Shown: positions 41,089 to 51,541 of the stretch, piece after piece
How positions within the stretch are numbered: the first letter of the stretch is position 1
How the letters are laid out: each line of letters starts with the position of its first letter
Assembly: GCA_021018815.1 (NCBI GenBank)
Contig: JAITYX010000021.1
Coordinates: 2,323,001 to 2,387,000, forward strand
Source of the DNA: Talinum fruticosum
Taxonomy: Eukaryota > Streptophyta > Magnoliopsida > Caryophyllales > Talinaceae
Direction: 5' to 3'
Length of the DNA stretch: 64,000 nucleotides
The notes under the pieces: generated by a model
The model's database searches: none
The model's input: only the letters and a program-made list of their open reading frames with translations
What the model was told of the DNA's origin: nothing
Position numbers and translations under genes: made by a program

Positions 41089-44000
41089 TTAGCTCTTTGA
41101 TTTGGAGTGCTTCACAAGCCAGTCGATAACTGAATCAATGTTTGTAGAGTTCTTGCAGGAGATCATAAAGCAGCATACCTCTCTATCCGTGATAGATTTG
41201 AGATCCCTGCACAAACAATGGTTAATAGAAGTGATGTAACTTTTGCAGATGACCTCAAACTACCAGTTAAAAGCATACTGCAGAATAGAAAGTATTTAGG
41301 TAAGTGCAAGAAGAGTGGCTCACATTTGATCCACCAGAGCCTCTTTGGACAAAGATCCAGCTTTGTCGATTTTGTTCCCAAGAACCAACAAAGGGATGCC
41401 ATGCAGGGAAGGTTTGCTAAGAAGATCATGGAGCTCACTCCTTGAGATGCTTATGTTATCATGATCGGCAGCATCAACAACGTAACTGCAACATATCATA
41501 TCCCGTGGAAATCAGTGTTAAGTTAGATTTGCAGGATGAAGATTATCTAGCAGCTAAAAGGAAAGCTAAATGATGCAAAGCATAACTTAAAATCAAGCCA
41601 CACCTTTTATTGTCATTACCGGGGGACAGGGAAAAGAAAGAAAAATTAAGGGAAAATTGTCAAAAATATCAAGTAATTGCAGGAAAGGGTCGGCAGAACT
41701 CAAAAGAATTGGAACATGAACCAGCCAATGGCACAGATATTGAGGTTGGGGAACTGGAGTTAGATTTATGGCGGTTTATAAGCCAACCAAAGGCCTGAAG
41801 AACCTAAATCAAGCCTGGGAGGACTCCCACAGCCATGGTCATGCTTTAGTATTCTTCGATCTCACCACGGACCCTCCCCAAGCGTGACTTGTAGCCTTTG
41901 GAAAGAGCATCGGGCCTTTCCAGGAGCTGGTTTAGACAACCCACTACGACTACTAGGGTTTAAGGGAGGCCCAACGGGAGCATGGATTGAGGCTTAGAGC
42001 CGTCATGCTCCAGCCATGGTAGTGGCATAGACCCTAAACCATGGGAATGCCATGACAGAGGCCCTAACCATACCACATGCCAGGACCCAACTCCTGAAGC
42101 CCTAAGCACATATTAACCCTTTCTTTTCTTTCCAATTCGTATGGATCTATCAACCAAACATAAATAAAGCCTTCCTATCCTTTCTTTTTCTTTCTCTTGC
42201 TACCAATTCCTATCAAACTAAACACACTGTAAATAATCTTGCAGGATGACTGGATCATTCAGCTACAAGGACTCACCATATACAGCATTCTAAATATAGT
42301 CATCAGCAAGGGCAGGGTAAACACAAGCTGGTAGATAGAGGGTTCAGTGCTAAATATATGTGTAACCTTCTAGAAGGAAGAAGGTTTTCTTTATAAAGTA
42401 GTTTTTTCGTGTCTGCAAGAGCTTGAAGAATTCCAAACGCCATCGTATTCAGGTCCCCAATACATCGTTGTATACCTGAAGATATTTCTCTTTCTACCCA
42501 TACAATTACTAAACCTATTGAGGTTCCCACCATGAGAATCAAAATAGGGACTAGCATCCATATAGTCTCATAAGTCTCCAATCAGGATTTTAAAATGGAA
42601 AATAGACACAATGGCTTTAATAAGTATTGTCATAGGAATACTTGTTATCAGGAATCTTATGGACATCTTATCAATCAGTAAAACAAATGCATGATCCAGT
42701 CAGGACAGAGAGCAATTCAATGTCTGGTCCAAGTGTGTCCGTCCATAAATGCATTACGGAACATAGGTGAACAGACATGCTTCCAGTTATGAAGGGACTT
42801 AAGCACCAAGAACAGCCTCATGATGATGAGGTCTTACAACTGAAATACCAGAGACAAACTATATTTCAGAATTTGACACTACAGAAACCTCAAAGCAGGA
42901 ATGCATGATTCACCATCCTAACAACTGAAAAACTCAATAGAACTTCAAAGCCAAATGAGAGACAGAGAGAGAAAAGGGTTCATACACAATAGCAGAAACA
43001 GAACGGCAATATCTCTCCCACATACTGCGAAATCGTGGCTGACCTCCAAGATCCCACAACTTTATTGTCACATTTCCTTTGGTTACTTTCTTCATATTGA
43101 AACCAACCTGGAAATCAAATGCAAGCAAACATAGTAAATACAACTTATTTTCATACAGGCACTGGCACATGCATCATTTATGAATAAAAATATTTATCTA
43201 AAAGACAAGCATAAGGAACATAAGGTTCATAGAGAATGATACTTACTGTAGGAATCATATCCTCACTGTATCCACCTGTTGCCACAACATTTACAAGGGA
43301 TGTCTTCCCTGCATTCTGAAGTCCTATCAAAGAAAGTTCCATTTCTTGCTTAAAAAGAGGCTGCAGAGAAACAGATAATAAATGAGTACAAATTTGACAG
43401 TTCTGTACAGGGAACATAATTAATGGAAGATGTCACAGCAAAGAACAGCATACAGAAGCTTTCCTTTCCAGTGAGGATACGATCACCAATTTTCATCTTA
43501 CTATCAACAAATGTTGCATCCAAAATCTAAATTGCCAAAATCTAATTTAGTTACAGACAAAGGGATTGAAAGGGTTGGCCCATGACAGTAGAAGATATAA
43601 ACCAGTCTACCAACTGATAGACCATTGCACATGACAGTTTCACAATCTAAAAACAATTTGGACAATCAATATGTATTCCTACAAGTATCTGCTCATTAAA
43701 CCTGTCCCTTAGGATTCATAAAGAGCCGTATACAGCCAACACCCAGCATGGATTCCACCTAGGTGCATTTGGGAATCACAGAGACCACATAAGGAAATAA
43801 ATAGGCGATGATAATGAGAAATTTGAAACACCAATTTTTTACACTATGTGAAAACTGTTCCTTTATGGTGAAAACTAACTTACTAAGGAGGCGGCTCCCT
43901 TCAAAGACAAGGATGGGAAGAAATGTGAAAAAGAATATCCTACCAATGTGAAACTCGTAAAGAGTTCGCAACAAAATTGGAAGGACATACAGCAATGTAA

Positions 44001-46022
44001 ATCTATTGGCTGTGGCGTGTGCAGATAATAAAGGAAGTCATCATGAAGAGCCTAGATACATGGTGGTTAATCATAAGATATGTCCCACCAAATGCTGAGA
44101 GTTTACACTATGGACCGATTTGTGTCTAGGTACTATCCTAGATTCCTATCAACCCCAAGGACAAATGAAAGTGCCTAGGCATCATCAGAGAAGCAAGGAC
44201 AAGTGACCTGATGGGCAATCTACACTAAGGTAAACACATTAGCAATGTCGTGGTGAATAAAGTGTTTGAATATGTACATGCAGAGTTGAAATAAATAGCG
44301 TGTGTAAACACATGGGAAGCACTTTTAGTATTCTGCCACCTTTTGTTCTCTAATTTGATTCAAAGAAAATGTAAGTATTCTATGAAGGTAATCAAGTTTA
44401 GGTGGTAGCTCATAAATATTCAAAGATGTATACCCAAGCGTTTGGTCAGGATGTAGAAGAGCAGTCAAAACGCCAGGAAGATTCCTATATTTCTGCCACT
44501 GTACACCAGCAAGGCATACATATTGTATACCTAGTGGGTACTTAGGCATAATACTTCAAACATATTAATCCCTCCATCTAAAAAAAAACCTTTGCCATTG
44601 AAAGCAACAATTAACTAGAGAAAGAGAAACTGAGTTGGAATATGAAATTGCTAACGTCTTTGAAATTTTTTATACAAATATTATTTGCATAGTATAGTCA
44701 AAAAGTCAAACTTTACAACCTTTAGGGGATGGAGGGAATTCAAAAAAAATAGAAGAGCTCAGGAAAGAAATGGCTACTAGAATGCCCAGCAATCCAGCAA
44801 ATATGTATAAGCATGGGGGAGGAGGGTTTTCTCTTTTCAGGTGGTAGAGTTGTTAGTCCACAACTAACTTCCATAATGTCCTGCTAATACAAGTTCTATA
44901 ATATGGCATCAAATTTGACATGCTATTGACGCAGAGATCTATTCTTCCAGTTTACGTCACACATTCTCCTAATGTAGAGAGCATCACGAATATTGAAAAA
45001 ACCTCAAATAATACCCACCTAGAAAGTCATTAATTGCAAATAGAGAAGAGTGGAGAAAGGTTGGCATAATCTAGATAGCATACATTTGGGGGAAAAAATG
45101 TGATCCGACTGACATATCTCCCTCATTGGAAATACACAGATTCCATAGATTATATTCTATGAAACATTACCAAAGCAATAGCCATATGAGAATGAGATGT
45201 CTAGCAATAGCAATTCTCAAGAACATTATTGAATGCATAAGTACGGAGCACAACAATGGCTAGCAAATAATAGAGCAATAAAATTGAAGGACAGGCAGGA
45301 AAGGTACCAACTTTTTCCCTTTATATGAATGACATGTCTAGGGCTTTGTAGTTTGCAAACTAAAACCAGGTATTTAGAGATGGTAACCAGCCAAGCTAAG
45401 AAAAGGGGGAGGAGGGTGGAACTATAATAGGTCCATCTACTTGTTTGATAGCAGATCAATACATCAAATTTGAGTTATCAAACCCTCTTGGCCTCAATTA
45501 AAATTCACACTAATGCCATTTTTTTTCTTTTGATAAAAAAATCTTTCTTTCTCCTCTGTCCGAAATTATTAGCTCGTTAATGTTAAATAACAGCTTTCAG
45601 CTTTAAGCTTTTCTTTCTTTTCTTTTTGTTTTTTATCAAAAGCTTTTAGCTTTCTGCTCAGGCTCGAAGCAACAATTCAAATTAAAGCGGAAAGCTATGC
45701 AAGATTTTTTTTTTTTTGGGCCAAAACTCTAATGTTCTACAAGTTCTTAGACATTGATGCATCCACAATAACCATGTAAAAATTCCAAACACGATTGTCG
45801 TAAATTAACAGCAAAAGATGACGAAAATTCGAATATCAAAAACATATCTTTCTTCCTGAAAAAAGAGGGAAGAATGAATAAATTCTTTCTACAGTACCCA
45901 GAAAACAAAACAGAACATCAAACAATTAATTCTAATCAAGAACACTGAATATAATTCCAGAATTGAAAGAGATGGAGGATGAACCTGCGAAGCCAATTGA
46001 GAAAAGATTCCCATATACCCAT
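41089..46022 (-). CDS. ARL8: ARL8 small GTPase (ADP-ribosylation factor-like 8), one-base frame gap in exon 2
   Basis: Five minus-strand exons are 46022-45985 ([12 protein letters not shown]), 43360-43247, 43107-42986, 41485-41324 and 41206-41089. They carry the P-loop GLQNAGKT, switch I near DMIPTVGFNM, WDLGGQ of switch II, NKID and a SCKN G5-like motif, ending [13 protein letters not shown]. The family is normally 184 residues, and that length is reached only if exon 2 has one more T. The run after CCTC (plus-strand five A at 43352-43356) reads LF-shift-KQEMEL instead of LFFKQEMEL. ARL8 is anchored to membranes by its N-terminal helix and acts in endosome/vacuole traffic; plant homologues also support tobamovirus multiplication. 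Exon 1 is 2.6 kb from exon 2. The extremely conserved rest argues for an assembly indel rather than a dead gene. Confidence 0.92.
42330..42581 (-). pseudogene. ndhA: Plastid-derived ndhA fragment (NUPT) in an ARL8 intron
   Basis: The minus strand reads [35 protein letters not shown] and [21 protein letters not shown]. This is the first membrane segment and the ERE-IS-GIQ-RIG / [19 protein letters not shown] blocks of the plastid NADH dehydrogenase subunit A (NdhA). It starts after the NdhA N-terminus, is mutated and loses similarity soon after LLPS. It lies within intron 4 (41486-42985) and has no splice or start context, so it is a dead nuclear copy of plastid DNA. Confidence 0.85.
43361..45984 (-). 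other. ARL8: Large first intron of ARL8
   Basis: This 2.6-kb intron lies between the N-terminal helix exon and the P-loop exon. It contains only short open frames without family resemblance (for example 43759-43995 and 45226-45459). No nested gene is supported. Confidence 0.6.
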
Positions 46023-47070
46023 GGCTGACGAACAAGAACCAGGGCGGGGAGAGAGAGAGAGAGAGAGACAAAGAGGAGGCGGGGGTAGAGCGATAGAGAT
46101 CTACGAATTCCTGTGAATAAATCACAGAAATTCGCTGCTCTCAGGATGAAATTGAAAAGGCAAATAAATAATTTAAGAGGAAGCTCAAAATAATTTATAG
46201 TGTGAGAGAGAGATTGAAGGAGGCGATAATTTTGGGCTCATAATTTCGGGTTGAAAATCCGTGGACCCGTAAGCGTCGTGCTTTCCATTATCAGCACCAA
46301 TCAAGGCCAGCGTCATACTTTCCCTATCCGCATGACGTGACGGTGCCGTACACGCTCTGAATATTTCTGATTTGAACAGGATAGTTCTTGTACTCGCTGT
46401 GGAAGAGAGTGGAGCTGTTAGTGATAGTGGCGTCACATGGTTGACAGCGTTGCGCTGCCAGGTAATGTAGTCGCCTTTAAGAGTAAAATAGTGCCCCACT
46501 TGGGCCCAACTAACTTTTTAGCTCTTTGGGCCCTTGGTTATAAAATCAAGCCCACCTGAATCCATTCGTCCCGAGTGGTAGCTCGACTCTGAAAGCACTT
46601 GTAATTTTTGGCTCATAAAATAGCAGTCTATTGTAATAGTCAACTTTTTTTCTCTCATAAATTTATATTTTTATGATATAACGCTTGCTAAATAAAATAT
46701 TATCGTGGATTCACGTTATAAATTATAATAAATAAGTTTCTTAAATTTAAAAAAAAAGAAAAATTATAAAAAAAAAAAAGAAAATATTAATTTTCTTGCT
46801 AATTTATGTTTGATTAAGACAGTAGTATTTGCATTAGATTAGGAAAGTTTTTGGAGCAATTTATATTCATTTAGGAATATTATATTTGCGTTTGATTAGA
46901 AAATTTTTAGCTAAACCCAAGTCTATTAGGACTTGTATTAGGAGTATACTTAGTTTGGACACGTACTATGCACTGGAGTAATACAATACTTCTTAATAAG
47001 TTATGAACTAAAAAGTAAATATTTAATAACTACATTTATAAATGAGATTAATAATCGAAAATTCTACAAT
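46023..47070. other. ARL8 upstream region, no other gene seen
   Basis: A GA dinucleotide run (about 46047-46068) lies in the presumed 5' leader. An open frame at 46185-46499 on the minus strand has no recognisable family and lies where the promoter should be. The rest is AT-rich. Confidence 0.5.
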
Positions 47071-47088
47071 CACTACAAAAAAATGTGG
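47071..47088 (+). mobile_element. CACTA-like terminus
   Basis: CACTACAAAAAAATGTGG matches the typical CACTACAA-rich end of plant CACTA (En/Spm) transposons. I did not find the matching inverted end within the window, so this is at best a remnant. Confidence 0.35.
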
Positions 47089-47249
47089 TATGCTTCCACC
47101 CTTATATAATTACACATGATTGAATGTGACGAGAAAAATAAGCAAAAATAAATTGCTCGAAATCATTTTCACACATAATAATGTGGAAAAATATAACCAC
47201 TCTTGTAAGAGTGGTAGTAACTTATTAAGGTATATCCATGTATATTAAG

Positions 47250-47704
47250 TGGGTGTTTAGCCTAAATTTTAAAACTATTTTTGAATTCAAAAACGAAGTT
47301 ATGCCAAACACTAGTTTTTAAAAAATTAAAACTATTTTCAAAAACAATTTTGGAAAAAAACTCCCAAACAACGAAACAACAAATAGTCATGCTTCGTTTT
47401 TAATTTCTGGAAAAACTCCGTAATAACCACCCGTAATCCCATTCTCTCTATGTCTCTCCTATCTTTTTTATGTTATTTTAAATTTTCTCTCTCCTCTATC
47501 TTTATCTCTCTTCTCTCTCTTATTTTGTTTTATCTCTATCTTATTTCTATCTTTCTAGAAATCTTGGCTAAACAAATTAATTATTTAAAAATACTTATAT
47601 AAAATTTAGGCCAAACACTTCAAATTTTTCTTCAAAAATAATTTTCAAAAAAATGCTTTTTAAAAACAAAAACAATTTTTTTAAAAATTAGGCCAAACAT
47701 GCTC
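47250..47704. mobile_element. MITE-like element with GTTTRGCCTAA ends
   Basis: The left end reads GTGTTTAGCCTAAATTTTAAAA and the right end is its near inverse (TTTTAAAAATTAGGCCAAACATGCTC). The interior is AT-rich with poly-A and CTCT tracts. TAAG beside both ends may be a short target duplication. It appears nested in the sequence that follows the CACTA-like end, since GAGTGGT motifs occur on both sides. Confidence 0.55.
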
Positions 47705-48587
47705 TAAGAGTGGTGATTGACATCTCTTGAAAAAATAATTATTTGATATGGATAATAAGCGTGACGAGATAATGAGCGTGGCAGTTATTTTGAGATAATT
47801 AAAATACATAAAAAGAATTTTTTCAGATTGGACAATTTATGATAATCATATAAATCAAATACTTAATATACAATCAAAAAGAAATTTTTTAAAAAATAAT
47901 TGAAAAGAATTTTTATAAAAATTAAACACATAAAGGAAATATTTTTATGTAAATTTTCGATTTCTCGCTCTTTTATAGCACAATGCCCAATATATTGAAA
48001 AGATCAAAATAAGAAATAAACCTCAAATCTCAAACTCTAATCTCGTTTTCTCTCTTATTTTCTGCTGAATCAATAAATTTTACATGTGCCCGCTTTATAC
48101 CTTTTTTTTCTTAATGTTGTTTAAAGAAAAGTAAAATAAAATAAAACTGAAAAAATTCACCTTAATGAACAGAACCCTAATTTGAAGAAGAACTAAGTAT
48201 TTTTAATCCGAGAGGCGGATCTATGTTGGGGCAACCGCGGTCAACCCCGTCCTTTCGAGAGAAAAATATGGTGTAAAGAGTAAAAAAATAATATATTTTA
48301 ATTAACCCAAGTTAATTTTTAAAAAGAAATTTATAGCTTAACTGCTGACAACCTAAGTGTCTATATCAATGTTAGAAGTTGCTTCAAGCGTAAACCGGTA
48401 ATAAGGAAAAAAATGACTCGCTCAAGGGGTAATATGTCCACATATATAAGTATGGTGAGTGATGTTGTTTTCTTTGGATATAAGTGTGTGGTTAAAGACG
48501 GCTCTCATCCGACTTATTTAGTGTGTGGAATATTTATCCACTCATGCCCTTTCCACACTTAACATAAGTATGGTAAAAGCGTGGATG
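47705..48587. other. AT-rich intergenic DNA, no gene seen
   Basis: Low-complexity sequence lies between a MITE and a solo LTR. No open frame of note is present. Confidence 0.45.
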
Positions 48588-48592
48588 CATGT

Positions 48593-50017
48593 TGTTGAGA
48601 GAAATATTATACCGCAAGTACACTGCGTAGTTGTAGCTAGCCAGGCAAACACGGGTCGTGTCCACAGAGAGTTGTGTTTCAAATATCAAAGCCAACCTAA
48701 ACTTTCTAATCTAGGTAAAAACTCGGTTCGACAAGTGATTTGGTTTTTGGATCAACTAATAACAAAATAACTAAGAAAAAAAAATCGATGAATAAAAAGC
48801 CTTATATTGGGATTAATCACACTAATATGTCCGAAACCGAATTGAATACCGCTTGAGACTTGCCTATGCTAGTAGTTTAGAAGAGGGAGATACCAATTAA
48901 GCCTATCTTCGCCTACTTTCGAAGGTCAAAGACTAATCTTACACAATCCAATCACCTATTTTCATGGGATTAATAAAGGGCAAAATTACAATGAATGCAT
49001 CTCACAACCCCCAATTAAAACCTTAATTATTTTCATATCAAAGTTCTAATCGTTCACAACGTCATTTTAGGTAAGTTTTCATCTTTCGATGTTCCACAAA
49101 ACCCTAATAAAAGCATATGAGTCCTCTCTCGAGGCAATCAATGAAAGAGTGATGAACGAAGTGAATTCTAACCTAAAAAGCATAGAACAACCAAATTGGT
49201 ACTCAATTCATGATTATCAAGGCATAATAGGGATCAATCCCAACCTAAGTAAAGAAATTAGCCCCTAAACATGATACTAAACAATTGACAAAGATTGGAG
49301 AAAATAGCCATAGAGAAACAAAGAGAAATTGTGAAGAAAAGATAAAGAGAAGAAATTACGATTACCGAATAAAAAGTTTGATGCGATTCAATCATAAAAA
49401 CTTGAAGTAGATGAACAATAAAGAGTGTTATTGAGTCTCCTCTCGAGCCCTCTCGAAACCCTAGCTAAATCTCTAAATTATGGCATAGAATCCCTCAACA
49501 AATACAATTAGGAAACTTAAATAATCGCTGAAACAGTGAGTCGCACGAGTACCGTGCGAAAAATCTGTCGCGTTACGTGCTCTCTGCCTATTTTGCACGT
49601 GCCGTGCGGATTCCGCACGGGTACCGTGCGCGTCTTCAATCTTCCGTAACTTGTTGCACGGCCGTGCGATATGTGCACGTGGGGCCGTGCGGCCTTCCTT
49701 CACTTCGAGCCTTTCGCTCGATGATCCGCACAGCAGTGCAGCTTCGCACGTGGGGCTGTGCGACTTCTCTTGATGTGTGTTAGACTTCTTTCTTACCTCC
49801 TCTTGGGCCCGAACTCTTCTCTTCATCGCTTTTCATGAAATTTACCTCGAATCTCTCAAATTTAAGCCCAAAACCCGTAATAAAGAGATTTACGAACTTA
49901 GGTGACGATAAAGAGAAAATGAGCAAAATCTAACCCAAAACTAAATAAATATAATTGAAATCATCATGGAATTGGGCTAAATAATGCCTTAAAAACCAGC
50001 AAAAACGAGGTCTAACA
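48593..50017 (-). mobile_element. Solo LTR with perfect 5-bp target duplication
   Basis: On the minus strand the 1425-bp segment begins TGTTAGACCTCGTTTTTGC and ends TTTCTCTCAACA, TG...CA ends with a short inverted repeat. CATGT flanks both sides exactly (48588-48592 and 50018-50022). No internal retroelement domain is present, so this is a single LTR left by recombination. It contains a GC-rich block (49550-49770) of repeated GCACGGCCGTGC and CGCACG-type words. The part near 48600-48680 has the CCGCAAGTACAC...ACACGGGTCGTGTCCACAG sequence often seen in plant retroelement ends. Open frames at 49473-49826 and 48525-48770 fall inside it. Confidence 0.85.
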
Positions 50018-50022
50018 CATGT

Positions 50023-51541
50023 CGTATTTTGAAAATGATAGAATAGACACAAAATTAAAAAATAAGTGGAAAGACAAAGAAACTCATGATCCAAACAAAT
50101 CAAATTAGACAAAAAAATTGCATATTAAAAATAAAAAATATAAAATAAGTAGTTAAACTCATATCTTAATCATAGCGGACCTCCTCCAATTGACCGACCT
50201 CTGCTGATTCAATCACTTTCAAAACTTAAAGCCACTAATTAAAAATTAGTTTGAAACCGATACCATATTGTTTAGTCATCTCAACCACATCTTCCTAGCA
50301 AATTAATAAACCAAACAATGACGAAGCTATTGCTACATATTTGCAATACATATTTTATTTTTAGTAGAAAAGAAGAACAAATTTTCTCATCTAATGAAAT
50401 ATCTAATTCATCCACCAAAAAATATATAATTAAATATATATTGTTCACTATGATAGTTATCTCATTAGATTTCGATAAGAGTCACAATTTGAAGTCACAA
50501 AGGAAAAAAAAACGTAACTTGTGATTCTCAAATGTAAATCAAATCAAACCAAAATTTGAAATAATATAGATTATACTTTTTAGGTTAAAAATATTGGTGA
50601 ATTAACCTTAATACCGTTAAAAATAATAGAATATCCTTTAATTATTTTCTAAAATATTATTCTATAATTTATCTTAATAAAATGACTCTAGTAAATTATA
50701 TAATCTAATATATTAATTTATTATTTTTATTTAAAAAAATAATTATTTTTTTAACTTATAATTAATTTTTATTATTATACATTTATAATAAATAATTAAA
50801 TTATTAAATTACTAAAAATTTAATTAATACCCTTACATAGCAAAGGGTATAATTCTAGTAACATATTGATTACTAGTTTACCAATTTTGTTGTTATTAAT
50901 TGTTTTGTTTCTATTCTTTTTCATATTGATTTTTTTCAATAAAATACAGAGTCAACTTACTCTTTTAACATAAAATTTATCATAAATTTTATATTTCCTT
51001 ATTATTCTCGTATAACCTTGGAAAATGCATCCTGGAAAAAGAAGAGCAAAAGTGATAAAAGCTCGACAAAAAAGAAGGAAAAAAAGAAAAAGAAAAGGCC
51101 TTGCTTGTTTGGGGCTGGGCAAAAAGAAACAAAATTAAAATTGACACGCAAAGATGATTGTTGAATAATGTCCAGTGATCCAAGAAGGCAGAAAAAGCCT
51201 AAGTATCAGGGCCAGTCAAACTCAGACAATGTCTTCTTCTTGATCCAAAAATATTTCCCCTCTTTTTCTGGGGAAGCCATTCCATTACTTTCGGTTCTCG
51301 ATTCCTTCCTCGCCCTTTAATTCATTCATTCATTCCTTATTCTTCCCCTTGGATCGCTTTCCTCCAGAAACCAGAGCCACAAGCTATCCTTACCTCACTC
51401 ATCAAGCAAGGCACTCCTTTTCTCTCTCTCTCTCTCCTTCTCCTCTGTTTCTCTCATGACTAGCCAGGAAAACCCTGTAGTGGTTATTATTAGGAGCCTT
51501 TCAATCTGGGGAGAAAAACCCGGTGGACACATGATCTGTAA
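50023..51541. other. AT-rich intergenic DNA with a Helitron-like end
   Basis: No gene is seen. The last 200 bp contain a CT-rich leader (about 51415-51440) of the following gene. A Helitron-like 3' end is listed separately. Confidence 0.5.
50829..50858 (+). mobile_element. Helitron-like 3' end
   Basis: A short stem (ACCCTT ... AAAGGGT) is followed by ATAATT and then CTAG, next to a T. A hairpin a few bases before CTRR with insertion next to T is the Helitron signature. A related sequence lies inverted at 55803-55840. The 5' TC end was not located. Confidence 0.4.

Noticed and set aside
42303..42581. NdhA-like frame as a functional gene
   Set aside because: It lacks the N-terminus and most of the protein, has internal changes and lies in an intron, so it is a decayed plastid fragment.
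46185..46499. 104-codon minus-strand frame upstream of ARL8
   Set aside because: It has no recognisable family, lies in the expected promoter/leader region and lacks splice links to ARL8.
49473..49826. 117-codon minus-strand frame
   Set aside because: It lies wholly inside the solo LTR and is rich in residues produced by the GCACGG repeats.
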